A stretch of DNA of 64,000 nucleotides from Kushneria marisflavi. Its GTDB lineage: Bacteria > Pseudomonadota > Gammaproteobacteria > Pseudomonadales > Halomonadaceae. The notes beneath the pieces are model-generated. The model was given only the letters and a program-made list of their open reading frames with translations. It was not told the origin of the DNA and did no database searches. The stretch covers positions 372,001 through 436,000 of the forward strand of contig NZ_CP021358.1 in the NCBI RefSeq assembly GCF_002157205.1. The letters run 5' to 3'. Below, one piece after another: positions 20,280 through 28,926 of this stretch (its first letter is position 1; every line of letters begins with the position of its first letter). The translations under genes and the position numbers were made by a program.

Positions 20280-20381
20280 GGCACCTCCCCGGCGAGTTTA
20301 CTGCACAGCAAAAGAGGAGTTTTCAGCGGCCTGTCAGTCAACGCAGGGGCATCGACGTGCACAAAAACACGTGCGCCGAGG

Positions 20382-20819
20382 TCATCGGTCATTGGATGTT
20401 CGAGCATTGCCGGAAGGCAGCGGACGAGTGGCCACGAATGTCCCCACCAGGATCAATACCATCAAGAGTACCCAGAAGACCCAGTTGAAACCGGTGTGAA
20501 TCCAGATCACCCAGGCACTGAAAAACATCATGCCAATCGACACGACCTTGGCAGGCAAGGGAATGGCGCGCTCTTCTTCCCAGGCCCGAATCAGCGGCCC
20601 GGCAAAACGGTTGCGCCGAATCCAGCGCTCAAAGCGTTTTGACCCTCGAGAGGCGCAGATAACGGACAACAGCATGAAGTCGGTCGCCGGCAACAGTGGC
20701 AAAAAGATACCGACCACGCCGATGCCGAAACATAGCGCCGCCAGCGTGATCCAGAGGGCACGCTTGATCGGAGCGCGCGCGCGATGGTCCGCGGCAGGAT
20801 CCGGAGGAAGACTCGACAT
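20382..20819 (-). CDS. DUF454 (YbaN-like) inner-membrane protein, second copy
   Basis: A 145-residue paralogue of the neighbouring YbaN-like protein, sharing GVVGIFLPLLPATDFMLL and WIRRNRFAGPLIRAWEEERAI and the same helix layout. The ATG at 20819 has GGGAG six bases upstream. A TTG five codons earlier is less likely. The N-terminus carries an extra hydrophilic segment (MSSLPPDPAADHR). The two copies are clearly related but not near-identical, so the duplication is old or both were inherited separately. Confidence 0.78.
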   Translation of the reverse strand: MSSLPPDPAADHRARAPIKRALWITLAALCFGIGVVGIFLPLLPATDFMLLSVICASRGSKRFERWIRRNRFAGPLIRAWEEERAIPLPAKVVSIGMMFFSAWVIWIHTGFNWVFWVLLMVLILVGTFVATRPLPSGNARTSNDR

Positions 20820-20910
20820 GCCACACTCCCGCAAAACTTGAACCGCCGATCATAGCGTCCGAGGCGGTCGCCACCAACCCTGAGCGTCTCTCCTGCAGGC
20901 TGAGCCAGGG

Positions 20911-21390
20911 TTATGGCGCTGTACCGGTACCCTCACCCAGTGAGCGGATCATTTTCCAGGCGGCACAGCCATCGTGATAGTAATCTTCCATCCAGTGCAG
21001 AACCTCGTACCCCATGCGGCGATATAGCGAAATGGCCGCACGGTTATCAGCACGCACTTCCAGATAGATACTGTCGCACCCGCGCGTCAGGGCCACTGCC
21101 TCCAGCGCCAACAGCAGCCGTTGCCCCAGCCCCTGGCCACGAGCGTCCGGATGCAGACAAAAGGAATACAGGCGCGCCTTTTTTTCGTTACGACGAAACA
21201 ACAGCGTCCCGTATCCTACCAGCGCGTCATCCTCGTCGATAATCAGACGGGTCTGGGCATTGGCCTTTGTGACCAAGTACTTCAGCTGTGAGGGGCTGAA
21301 GCTGTCTTCGTTATCACCAAAACAGGTGCGCTCGAGGGCATTGAGTGCCGCCGCATCCCTACCCTCCGCTGCGCGCAGCGTGAAAGCCAT
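20911..21390 (-). CDS. GNAT-family N-acetyltransferase
   Basis: A 159-residue acetyltransferase. The ATG at 21390 with GGAGAAG upstream is preferred to an upstream start at 21504. The acetyl-CoA loop appears as DARGQGLGQRLL, followed by the RADNRAAISLYRRMGYE segment typical of RimI-like enzymes. It is divergent from a RimK-like ATP-grasp gene 315 bases away, and GNAT and RimK-like genes are predicted to act in the same peptide-modification pathways. The substrate is unknown, and ribosomal protein acetylation is only one possibility. Confidence 0.82.
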   Translation of the reverse strand: MAFTLRAAEGRDAAALNALERTCFGDNEDSFSPSQLKYLVTKANAQTRLIIDEDDALVGYGTLLFRRNEKKARLYSFCLHPDARGQGLGQRLLLALEAVALTRGCDSIYLEVRADNRAAISLYRRMGYEVLHWMEDYYHDGCAAWKMIRSLGEGTGTAP

Positions 21391-21643
21391 GCGTTCTTCT
21401 CCAGGCCAGAATCCAAAGGGCCGCAATCCTATCACTTCACGGCGTGCAAGACCCTGCCGTGTGGCGCATTCATCGCCAAAATTTGTAGACGTCTTCAGCG
21501 ACAAATACTTCCGGGGATAGATGCCCTTCCTTTCAATGGGTCAGCCAATCCCTTCTGGGGTCATGACCGCATCGATCCTGCCTCGAGTGCGACTACCACC
21601 CTCCACCGTGAGCATGCTCATCCATCATGGTTGCTCGTCACGG

Positions 21644-21672
21644 TTTCACGATGGCCGGGGACGTCCTATGAT
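21644..21672 (+). promoter_or_regulatory. sigma-70-like promoter for the RimK-like gene
   Basis: TTTCAC at 21644-21649 and TATGAT at 21667-21672 are 17 bases apart. The start codon lies 33 bases beyond. The rest of the 21391-21705 divergent intergenic region shows no gene and no other clear signal. Confidence 0.45.
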
Positions 21673-21705
21673 GCGCATATTTCCCCTTGGGCGGCGGAGT
21701 GCGTC

Positions 21706-23217
21706 ATGTCACGTTTGCGTATTGTTGTGGATCACCCCAGCGATTGGCGTCCCTACTATCCCAGTGATGACCTGGTCAGCGCCGATGAATTTCTGGCACT
21801 GGAAGAGAGTACGGATCAGGACCGCTCGACTCACGTCATTAACCTTTGCAGCGGCCTCGACTACCTGGAGACCGGCTATTACGTCTCGCTTCTGGCACAG
21901 GCACGCGGGCAACGCGTTCAGCCCGATGTGGAGACGCTCAACCAGCTCAAGCGCAAGGCACTGATCGATCTGCAGCTGGACGGGCTCAATGACATGATGG
22001 CCGAACTGAACCGCCGCGGCGCGCTGCAGGGTGAACGGCTGGACCTGCGACTTTTCTTTGGTGATACCGGCATGGCATCGCTGGCGCGGCTGGGTCGACG
22101 GCTTTTCTCGCACCTGCCCTGCCCGATCATGGAAGCACGACTCGTCAAGCGTCACGGCGACTGGCGGCTGGCACGTCTGCAGGCGCTCTCGCTCAAGGAC
22201 GTTGCCCCGGAAGAAGAGGATCGCTTTGCTCGCGCGCTGAATGCCCACTCCCGCCAGGTATGGCGAACGCCCTCTGCCCGTCGACGCTACCGGTTCGACC
22301 TGGCCATTCTGGTCGACCCGGCAGAAGCCATGCCGCCCAGCAACAAGAGTGCCATCAAGCAGTTCATTCGTGCCGGGCGTTCGATGGGGATCGACGTCAG
22401 CCTGATTACCCGACGTGACGAAGGTCGACTGGCTGAATTCGATGCCCTGTTCATCCGCGAAACCACCCAGCTTGATCATCATACCTGGCGCATGGCACGC
22501 CGAGCCGAACACGAAGGCCTGGTCGTGATCGACGACCCCCAGTCGATACTGCGCTGCACCAACAAGGTTTATCTCCATGCCTTGCTGCGTGCTCGCGGCA
22601 TCCCGGCCCCCGAGGGGCATCTGCTCAATCGCAGTGACCTTGATCGTCTGGATGCCCTGGCCGACACCCTCACTTTTCCGCAGGTGCTGAAAATACCCGA
22701 CGGCGCCTTTTCACGCGGCGTGGTCAAGATCAGTTCCAAAGAGCAGTTGATTGAGGAAGCGCGGCGGCTTTTCGAGGATTCCGCCCTTCTGTTGCTGCAG
22801 GAATGGATGCCGACCGAATACGACTGGCGCATCGGCATTCTCGACGGACAGGTGCTGTTTGCCAGCCGCTACTACATGGCCCGAGGACACTGGCAGATCT
22901 ACGACCACAGCGGAGGTCGGGTGCGAAGTGGCGGCTTCGAGACAATGGATCCGGCAAAGGCACCCGAAAAGGTCATCAAGACCGCGCTCAAGGCCACCCG
23001 GCTGATCGGCAATGGTCTTTACGGGGTTGATCTCAAGCAGAGCGGTGATCGAGTGGTGGTCATCGAGGTCAACGATAATCCCAACTTGGATGTTGGCGTG
23101 GAAGATGTCGTGCTGGGGCCGGAGCTTTATCGGCGCATCATGGCGTGGTTTCTGGAACAGATGGAGCGCAAGCGCCAGCCCATAGCGACGCCTGTGCGTC
23201 AGCAACACGGCTCATGA
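21706..23217 (+). CDS. RimK-like ATP-grasp ligase with N-terminal RLAN domain
   Basis: A 503-residue protein. Residues 1 to about 150 fit the RimK-like ATP-grasp N-terminal (RLAN) domain (IVVDHPSDWRPYYP...INLCSGLDYLETGYYVSLL). The C-terminal half is an ATP-grasp amide ligase: LKIPDGAFSRGVVKI nucleotide loop and the metal-binding EVNDNPNLDVG. RimK adds glutamate to ribosomal protein S6, while RLAN proteins are predicted to ligate amino acids to other peptides or proteins. The ATG at 21706 has GGAG upstream. The divergent GNAT gene is the likely partner. Its last six bases overlap the end of the converging DUF2797 gene. Confidence 0.82.
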   Translation: MSRLRIVVDHPSDWRPYYPSDDLVSADEFLALEESTDQDRSTHVINLCSGLDYLETGYYVSLLAQARGQRVQPDVETLNQLKRKALIDLQLDGLNDMMAELNRRGALQGERLDLRLFFGDTGMASLARLGRRLFSHLPCPIMEARLVKRHGDWRLARLQALSLKDVAPEEEDRFARALNAHSRQVWRTPSARRRYRFDLAILVDPAEAMPPSNKSAIKQFIRAGRSMGIDVSLITRRDEGRLAEFDALFIRETTQLDHHTWRMARRAEHEGLVVIDDPQSILRCTNKVYLHALLRARGIPAPEGHLLNRSDLDRLDALADTLTFPQVLKIPDGAFSRGVVKISSKEQLIEEARRLFEDSALLLLQEWMPTEYDWRIGILDGQVLFASRYYMARGHWQIYDHSGGRVRSGGFETMDPAKAPEKVIKTALKATRLIGNGLYGVDLKQSGDRVVVIEVNDNPNLDVGVEDVVLGPELYRRIMAWFLEQMERKRQPIATPVRQQHGS

Positions 23218-24108
23218 GCGCGCCGAGAGCGTCATACTGACCTGATAGCCGGTATATTTTCGCAGATTGATCACGCCGGTATCGAGCATAAGATACTGGC
23301 CCTTCATGCCCATCAACCGCCCTTCGACCTGCGGCGTGCGCTCCAGGTTGAAGGCGCTGACGCGCTCGGGCCAGGCCAGCACCGGATAGTCAAAGCGGGC
23401 AACCGTCTGCTCGTCGTATGCCCGAATGTTGTCCTCTCCGAACTGCGCCCTGAGTGAGGCAATCCCTGGCGCCAGCCGCATCATCAGATCATCACGCAGG
23501 CTGATGAGATCGACATCAGCGGTTTCCCCCTTGAGCATGCGCTGCCAGTGGGTGCGATCGCTGATTTCGTTGCGAAACAGCGCCTCGACCATGCCCGACT
23601 GACGGCGCGACGCGACCGACAGGATTGGCAGGGCCTGAACGGCTCCCTGATCAAGCCATCGCGTGGGCATCTGGGAAGGTTTGGTAATGCCGACCTTGGC
23701 GCCCGAGCTGCTGGCCAGATACACCACATGAGGGGCAAAGCAGTGTCGCTCGCCCCATTCGGGTTCGCGGCAGGTGCCCTGAAAATAATGACAGCGCTCG
23801 GGGGCCATCATGCAGGTATCACAGCGTGCCAGGCGCCGAAAGCAAGCGTAGCAATGGCCCTGACCAAAACTCTTGCGGGTGGGCTGCTGGCAGTTAACGC
23901 AGACAATACGCCCGGCAAAACACAGTGTAATGTCGTGCCCAAGCCAAACATTGAGCGGTTCAACATGCTCGCCCAGGCGCAAGTGATAGTGAGCGCGGCC
24001 CGTGGCATCTGCCGTAATCATCATTCGGGAGAGACCACCGGCACGCTCAAGCTTCTCAACGGGGGGTGTCTGAAGACACCATAGCGATTCGAGGTCTAGT
24101 TGACCCAT
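23212..24108 (-). CDS. DUF2797 family zinc-binding protein
   Basis: A 298-residue protein of the DUF2797 family. The middle holds a dense cysteine cluster (CVNC, HCYAC, RCDTC, ERC, GTCREPEWGE, HC) that should bind zinc. It is followed by VVYLASSSGAKVGIT and PTRWLDQGA, a segment resembling the GIY-YIG nuclease core. The biochemical role is unknown, and nucleic-acid binding or cleavage is a reasonable inference. It overlaps the 3' end of yeaC by 13 bases, and yeaC-DUF2797 adjacency is common in pseudomonads and relatives. Confidence 0.83.
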   Translation of the reverse strand: MGQLDLESLWCLQTPPVEKLERAGGLSRMMITADATGRAHYHLRLGEHVEPLNVWLGHDITLCFAGRIVCVNCQQPTRKSFGQGHCYACFRRLARCDTCMMAPERCHYFQGTCREPEWGERHCFAPHVVYLASSSGAKVGITKPSQMPTRWLDQGAVQALPILSVASRRQSGMVEALFRNEISDRTHWQRMLKGETADVDLISLRDDLMMRLAPGIASLRAQFGEDNIRAYDEQTVARFDYPVLAWPERVSAFNLERTPQVEGRLMGMKGQYLMLDTGVINLRKYTGYQVSMTLSARS

Positions 24109-24362
24109 TTAATGGTGTCGCCCTTGGCCTCGCCGTGCTTGTCGCTACCGCAGCCATGATGATCGATATGCCCTGTACGCTGCTCGGGTGCGACATCATG
24201 CTTTGCTTCAAATCGCAAAATGGCCTCAAGGCATAGCTCGCGCTGCTCGGCGCTCAGAGCATGGCCATCGGGCCATTTGCCAAGTTCCACGCCGCGCTTG
24301 AGTCCTTCATACATCTGCGGCGTCAGCTGTTCGATCATGCGCTCAAAATTCATGTCGCTCAT
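24096..24362 (-). CDS. yeaC: YeaC family protein (DUF1315)
   Basis: An 88-residue soluble protein of the DUF1315 (YeaC) family, recognised by MNFERMIEQLTPQMYEGLKR and GKWPDGHALSAEQRELCLEA. Function unknown. The C-terminal tail holds His and Cys residues (HIDHHGCGSDKHGE) that could bind a metal. It lies between a rhomboid protease gene (three bases away) and a DUF2797 gene (13-base overlap), so all three form one operon. Confidence 0.85.
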   Translation of the reverse strand: MSDMNFERMIEQLTPQMYEGLKRGVELGKWPDGHALSAEQRELCLEAILRFEAKHDVAPEQRTGHIDHHGCGSDKHGEAKGDTIKWVN

Positions 24363-24365
24363 GGT

Positions 24366-25256
24366 TTATCCGTCAATATCCTTGTGTCTGTCTTTGGGCA
24401 CGGGCACCGCACGGCGCGGATGAAAGCGTGATCCCAGCAGCCCGGCCGCCAGCCCCAGTAACAGCCCGCCAAGATGGGCCTCATTGGCGACATTGCCAAA
24501 ACCGAGCCAGTTGGCCGCCGGCGTCATGCAAAGCACCAGCCAACCCACCATGAACACCATCAGCATTGGCGGAAACTGAAAGCCGCTGTCGGGCACCAGT
24601 CGTGAATAGAGCCAGACGAAGCCGACCAGGGCATAGACCACCCCTGACATGCCGCCAAAAAGGACCGTGCCGGTGGCGTACTGGGCCAGATTGGACACCA
24701 GCATGCCCGAAATCAAAAGGGCCAGCAGGCGCCAGCGCCCCTGCAGGGCCTCCACCTGACGGCCAAAATACCAGAGCCAGAGCAGATTGAAGATCAGATG
24801 CATCAGACTGAAGTGCAAAAAGGCCGGCGAGAACAATCGCCAGACTTCTGCCTGTGACAGGGCATACCCAAGCGTGGAGGCATAGAGCTGCTTGCCCTCG
24901 ATGGCGATGGGCGCAATGGCCAGCGCGGTGAGCGCCTGAATATTGTCGATGCTCTGCCAGGCAAACACCGCCAGACACATGACAATGACCACTGTCGTCA
25001 CCGGTGCCAGACGAAGCGCCCCCATGATCGAACCGGCACGCGCGACCGGCGCATCCTGGCCATCCAGGGTCATGGCCTCGCCCTTGTGCCACTTGTCGAT
25101 CAGCTCACGGGCTTTCTCGAGCTGAACATCCTCGATCAGCCAGAGCACCTGTCCGTTTTGATCGCGCGAGTAATGGTGTCCAATGCGATGTTTCCAGAGT
25201 GCGTGACGCAGCCCTTCGATATCGGCATCAAGAGGAAAACGCAGCGCCTGAGGCAT
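24366..25256 (-). CDS. rhomboid-family intramembrane serine protease (GlpG-like)
   Basis: A 296-residue rhomboid protease. The ATG at 25256 has GGAG five bases upstream and begins MPQALRFPLD. Residues 1 to about 80 resemble the cytoplasmic domain of GlpG. Six membrane helices follow. The catalytic pair is visible: serine in GGMSGVVYAL and histidine in NEAHLGGLLLG. It cleaves membrane-spanning segments of unknown targets. It is the first gene of the operon with yeaC and the DUF2797 gene. Confidence 0.9.
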   Translation of the reverse strand: MPQALRFPLDADIEGLRHALWKHRIGHHYSRDQNGQVLWLIEDVQLEKARELIDKWHKGEAMTLDGQDAPVARAGSIMGALRLAPVTTVVIVMCLAVFAWQSIDNIQALTALAIAPIAIEGKQLYASTLGYALSQAEVWRLFSPAFLHFSLMHLIFNLLWLWYFGRQVEALQGRWRLLALLISGMLVSNLAQYATGTVLFGGMSGVVYALVGFVWLYSRLVPDSGFQFPPMLMVFMVGWLVLCMTPAANWLGFGNVANEAHLGGLLLGLAAGLLGSRFHPRRAVPVPKDRHKDIDG

Positions 25257-25321
25257 GCTCACTCCATTTGAGGCTGGGACCTGCCAGCCGGTCATGCTCA
25301 TGGGTTCGGACGTTGAATAAC

Positions 25322-25360
25322 AAACACAAAAAGAAGTCCGGCGGAGAGGGTCCGCCGGAC
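25322..25360 (-). terminator. rho-independent terminator of nadK operon
   Basis: A perfect 10-base GC-rich stem (25336-25345 with 25351-25360) is followed on the minus strand by a T-rich tract (25322-25335), about 110 bases after the phosphoesterase stop. Confidence 0.8.
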
Positions 25361-25468
25361 AAGAGCAAGGGATCATTCAAGGGAACACTTACTCTGACGA
25401 CAGTGTGACTCAAAAGTTCCGGACACATTTAAAAAATCCGAATTTTATTTCATGGCCGAGCCTGCAGC

Positions 25469-26449
25469 TCAGGCGCTGACCCAGCAAAAACGCCCGGCAT
25501 CGAGTGCTGACTCACCATCAAATCGATAGGCCACCAGCCGGCCGCCTCTCACGGCAGAGTAATCCAGACAGGCAATATTGGCCGTCGGCAGGCTCGGGAT
25601 ACCCTCACACCAGTAGTGACCGACAAAAAGCGGGCGTTGTGATGCCCCATAATGTACCAGCCGACGCCGCTCGTCGTCGCGAAGCGGATGGTCCTCAAAC
25701 TCGGGCGGTAGCGGGTCGGGCTGAAAGACCACGTCCCCATAGGACTGCGGTGAACGCGCCCAGAAATGAGTGCGAAAAACGCTTCGTCTGGCACCGTCCA
25801 TCGAACGAATGACCTGACCATTGGGCAGCCGCAGCTGCGTACCGCGTGTCGTGCGATCAAGTACTCGGTGCTCGGGACTGCCCTGAATGCTGGCCGCGGC
25901 CAGAAAATGTCGATCGATTCGACCATCCGGATGATCGTTCAGAAAGGGGCGCAGCAGCGTTTCATCCCAGCAGGCATGCGCCACTCGAAAATGTTCGAAC
26001 TCAAGGCACAACGGCATCTCGAGAAACCATTCGAGATACGATGCCCAAAGCCCCGGCGCTCGTTCGAACTGCCTCAGAGTCTCGGACATGACCCGCTCAC
26101 TGCGCCCGCCAACGCGCGGCATGGTAAAACCACGCCCTCCCTGTCCCAGACACTCTTTCAGGGCATGAGCTTCATGATTGCCCATGACCACCAGTGCCGT
26201 GCCCGCCTCCACCATGGAACGCACAACCTCGAGCGCCTTTTGAACATGAGGGCCGCGATCGATCAGATCCCCCAGGAAAATGGCGCGCCGGGAGTCGTGC
26301 GCATACACGCCATCCCGGCGTTGATACCCCATCTTCTCCAGCAGATTTTCAAGCAGGTCTCCACAGCCATGAACATCGCCGATCAGGTCAAACCCTTCAC
26401 CGATGCCCAGAGCGGGATTACCCGGCGCTGCATCAACCAACAAGGCCAC
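25469..26449 (-). CDS. calcineurin-like metallophosphoesterase
   Basis: A 326-residue phosphoesterase with the full metal-binding set: GDVHG, GDLIDRGP, GNHEAH and a C-terminal GHYWCEG. It resembles ApaH and PrpE-like Ser/Thr or dinucleotide phosphatases, but the substrate is not clear. No ATG is available at the 5' end. A GTG at 26449 or TTG codons at 26443-26440 must be used, and GGAG lies near them inside nadK. It overlaps nadK by 17 bases, so translational coupling is likely. Confidence 0.8.
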   Translation of the reverse strand: MALLVDAAPGNPALGIGEGFDLIGDVHGCGDLLENLLEKMGYQRRDGVYAHDSRRAIFLGDLIDRGPHVQKALEVVRSMVEAGTALVVMGNHEAHALKECLGQGGRGFTMPRVGGRSERVMSETLRQFERAPGLWASYLEWFLEMPLCLEFEHFRVAHACWDETLLRPFLNDHPDGRIDRHFLAAASIQGSPEHRVLDRTTRGTQLRLPNGQVIRSMDGARRSVFRTHFWARSPQSYGDVVFQPDPLPPEFEDHPLRDDERRRLVHYGASQRPLFVGHYWCEGIPSLPTANIACLDYSAVRGGRLVAYRFDGESALDAGRFCWVSA

Positions 26450-27335
26450 TGCTCCAGCCCAGTTTGCTGCGACAGGCCTCGAAATAGCTGTATCCCGGCG
26501 GATGCAGCAGCTTCAGATATTCAGGCTTTCTCCTGATGGAGATCAGGTCACCGGGCTGCACCACCACCTTCATCTGTCCGTCACAGCTGACCTGCAGCTC
26601 GGCATCGTGACTGTCCACAACCTCGAGCAGAATATCGCTGGCAGCGTCGACCACGATCGGTCGACTCGACAGGGTATGGGGAAACATGGGCACCAGCACG
26701 ATGGCCTCGAGCCGGGGATGCAGAATGGGCCCGCCACCGGAAAGCGCATAGGCTGTGGAACCGGTCGGCGTCGCAACAATCAGCCCATCGGAGCGCTGGC
26801 GATAGACAAACTGACGATCGATGTAGAGCTCGAATTCGATCATGCGCACCGCAGCGGCTGGATGAAGCACCACATCGTTGAGGCTGCAGGCCGACCCGAT
26901 GACGGCGTCATCACGCCTGACTTCGGTATCCAGCAGGAAGCGCCGTTCCACCTCAAACTGCCCGTTGAGCACCTCATCGATGCGATGTTCGACCTCATCG
27001 GGATTGATGTCGGTCAAAAATCCCAATCGACCGCGATTGACCCCCAGGATGGGCGTATTGAAACGACACAGCATGCGCCCGGCCCCGAGCAGGCTGCCGT
27101 CACCGCCGACCACGATGGCCAGATCACACTGACGGCCGATCTCTTCAAGCGAAATGCTGCCACTCTTTCGGATCGAGCAGGCTCTGGCGGTCTCCGTTTC
27201 AAGATGCACCTCGAGCCCGCGCGATTCCAGAAACACCATGAGACGCTCGAGTGTTTCAACGACCTTGTCACTGTCAGGCCGCCCCACCAACCCTACCCGG
27301 TTGAACTGTGTCATGCCCTGTCCAGACTGTTTCAT
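26433..27335 (-). CDS. nadK: NAD kinase
   Basis: It phosphorylates NAD to NADP with ATP in the cytoplasm. The family signatures are intact: GGDGSLLGAGR, NRGRLGFLTDI, ATPTGSTAYALSGGGPI and the C-terminal VSCDGQ. The length of 300 residues matches E. coli NadK (292). Either ATG 27335 or ATG 27314 may start it, and neither has a strong ribosome-binding site. The 3' end overlaps a metallophosphoesterase gene by 17 bases, and both share the terminator near 25340. Confidence 0.95.
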   Translation of the reverse strand: MKQSGQGMTQFNRVGLVGRPDSDKVVETLERLMVFLESRGLEVHLETETARACSIRKSGSISLEEIGRQCDLAIVVGGDGSLLGAGRMLCRFNTPILGVNRGRLGFLTDINPDEVEHRIDEVLNGQFEVERRFLLDTEVRRDDAVIGSACSLNDVVLHPAAAVRMIEFELYIDRQFVYRQRSDGLIVATPTGSTAYALSGGGPILHPRLEAIVLVPMFPHTLSSRPIVVDAASDILLEVVDSHDAELQVSCDGQMKVVVQPGDLISIRRKPEYLKLLHPPGYSYFEACRSKLGWSSGLVG

Positions 27336-27382
27336 CGAGCCGGCATTATGCGTTCAGCGCTGCGCGGGGGTAAACCACACCT

Positions 27383-28270
27383 TCATGAAAATTCAGCCGA
27401 GGCGACAGGCGCACGCGTGGCACGGCGACGCCACCATTCGCTGCCAAGCAGTGCCAGCAGCATGACAGCCCCTCCCTGAGCGATTCGCGACAGATCCGCA
27501 TCACGATTCCAGATCAACAGATTGACCAGAAGTCCTGCGGGAATCAGCAGATTGTTCATGACCGCAAGCGTTGCGGCATCGACACGTCGAGCGCCCTGAT
27601 TCCAGAAGAAATAGCCCGCACCGGAAGCCACCATGCCCAGCCAGGCGAGTACACCCCACTGCACCGGCGTGGTGGGCAGGTGCTCGCTGCTGCCCAGCAA
27701 CGCCCACGCCGGCAGCGCTACCAGCAGCGCCCCGATGTAGAACCAGCCGAAGACATTAATGGCGGGCAAAGTCCCTTCGACGCCACGCATAAGATGCCGG
27801 TAACCGACCTGACCGATGGCAAAACACAGGTTGGTCCCCTGCACCATGAAAAAACCGGTCCAGAACGCGTCACCGGGCGCCTGGTAACGAATCAATGCCG
27901 CCCCCAGTACAGCAAGCCCGGCCATTGCCAGCTGGAACATGTCGAGCCGGCGACAGATCAGGTTGTCCAGCAGTGCGATATAGATCGGCGTGAAGATGGT
28001 AAACAGCAGGATTTCCGGCACGCTGAGCAGCACAAAGGACTGGTAATAACACACATACATCAGTCCCAGCTGCACGGCGCCCACGCCCATCAGCCCCAAC
28101 GTTCGGCGCCGATCCAGCAGGCGCGGGCGAAGCCAGGGCAAAAATACCAGACAGGCAAGCGAGATACGCGTTAATACGGCAAAATAGCTGTCCACCTGAC
28201 CGGCCAGATACACGCCGATCAGACTGAACGAGAAGGACCACAACAGTGTGACCCCGAGTAGATAGCCCAT
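27383..28270 (-). CDS. EamA/DMT-family transporter
   Basis: A 295-residue inner-membrane protein with ten predicted helices in two EamA repeats (repeat one near residues 5-135, two near 145-280). It belongs to the drug/metabolite transporter superfamily, resembling carboxylate, amino acid or amine exporters. The ATG at 28270 is chosen over a TTG four codons upstream. Its start codon abuts an ATG on the opposite strand (CATATG), so the divergent gene must initiate elsewhere or the two compete. The substrate is unknown. Confidence 0.82.
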   Translation of the reverse strand: MGYLLGVTLLWSFSFSLIGVYLAGQVDSYFAVLTRISLACLVFLPWLRPRLLDRRRTLGLMGVGAVQLGLMYVCYYQSFVLLSVPEILLFTIFTPIYIALLDNLICRRLDMFQLAMAGLAVLGAALIRYQAPGDAFWTGFFMVQGTNLCFAIGQVGYRHLMRGVEGTLPAINVFGWFYIGALLVALPAWALLGSSEHLPTTPVQWGVLAWLGMVASGAGYFFWNQGARRVDAATLAVMNNLLIPAGLLVNLLIWNRDADLSRIAQGGAVMLLALLGSEWWRRRATRAPVASAEFS

Positions 28271-28750
28271 ATGCTTCGTCAACCAGATAGAGTTTCAAGG
28301 TTAACAACAATTATACGCCTGACCGAGTGCCTCGAGGCAACCCGCACACTCTCCTTTACCGCCTCTCCCGGCCCCGAATCATCGAGTGACTGGGCCGGCC
28401 AGGGTACTGGGGACGTCATGGTCAGTGGAGAGCCCCCGATCCTTCGCTTTCATGAGAAGGGGCATTTTACGCATGCCAACGGCCGCCGAATGGCCTTTAG
28501 CAACGTCTATCGCTTTGAAGTCGTAGAGGATCGCGTCGAGCTTTATCACGAACGCCGCGGGCAGGAGGATGCGGTCTTTCTGTTTCCACTGGTGGTGGTC
28601 GAGGAGAATCGATTGATGAGCCTTGCGCCCCATCTATGCGTTCGAGACCTCTACAGTGGCGAACTGATCATGACAGACCACGGGTTCGACCTGACCTGGA
28701 CGGTCGAAGGGCCGCGCAAACAGGAGCGCATTCACTACTGCTATCGGTAG
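28271..28750 (+). CDS. DUF6314-like protein, start uncertain
   Basis: A protein of up to 159 residues whose core (GQGTGDVMV, LRFHEKGHF, FSNVYRFEV, VELYHERRG) and C-terminal HLCVRDLYSGEL and WTVEGPRKQERI fit a small beta-barrel family of unknown function (DUF6314). The only in-frame ATG near the 5' end is at 28271, directly back to back with the divergent EamA start. No other ATG or GTG lies before residue 49, so this start or a rarer codon is used. The role is unknown. Confidence 0.65.
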   Translation: MLRQPDRVSRLTTIIRLTECLEATRTLSFTASPGPESSSDWAGQGTGDVMVSGEPPILRFHEKGHFTHANGRRMAFSNVYRFEVVEDRVELYHERRGQEDAVFLFPLVVVEENRLMSLAPHLCVRDLYSGELIMTDHGFDLTWTVEGPRKQERIHYCYR

Positions 28751-28926
28751 GCGCAAGGCTGGCCATGGAGGGGTCATAACATTAGCCAAAGCTTTCCAAT
28801 TACCCCTCCCTATTACGACCTTTGTCTTATTCAAATATCATGATGAGACCCGGACACATACACTCAGGATGTTTTCTGGCAGCGGTGTCTGTCACCGCAG
28901 TATTTCAATAACACATGGAGCAAACG

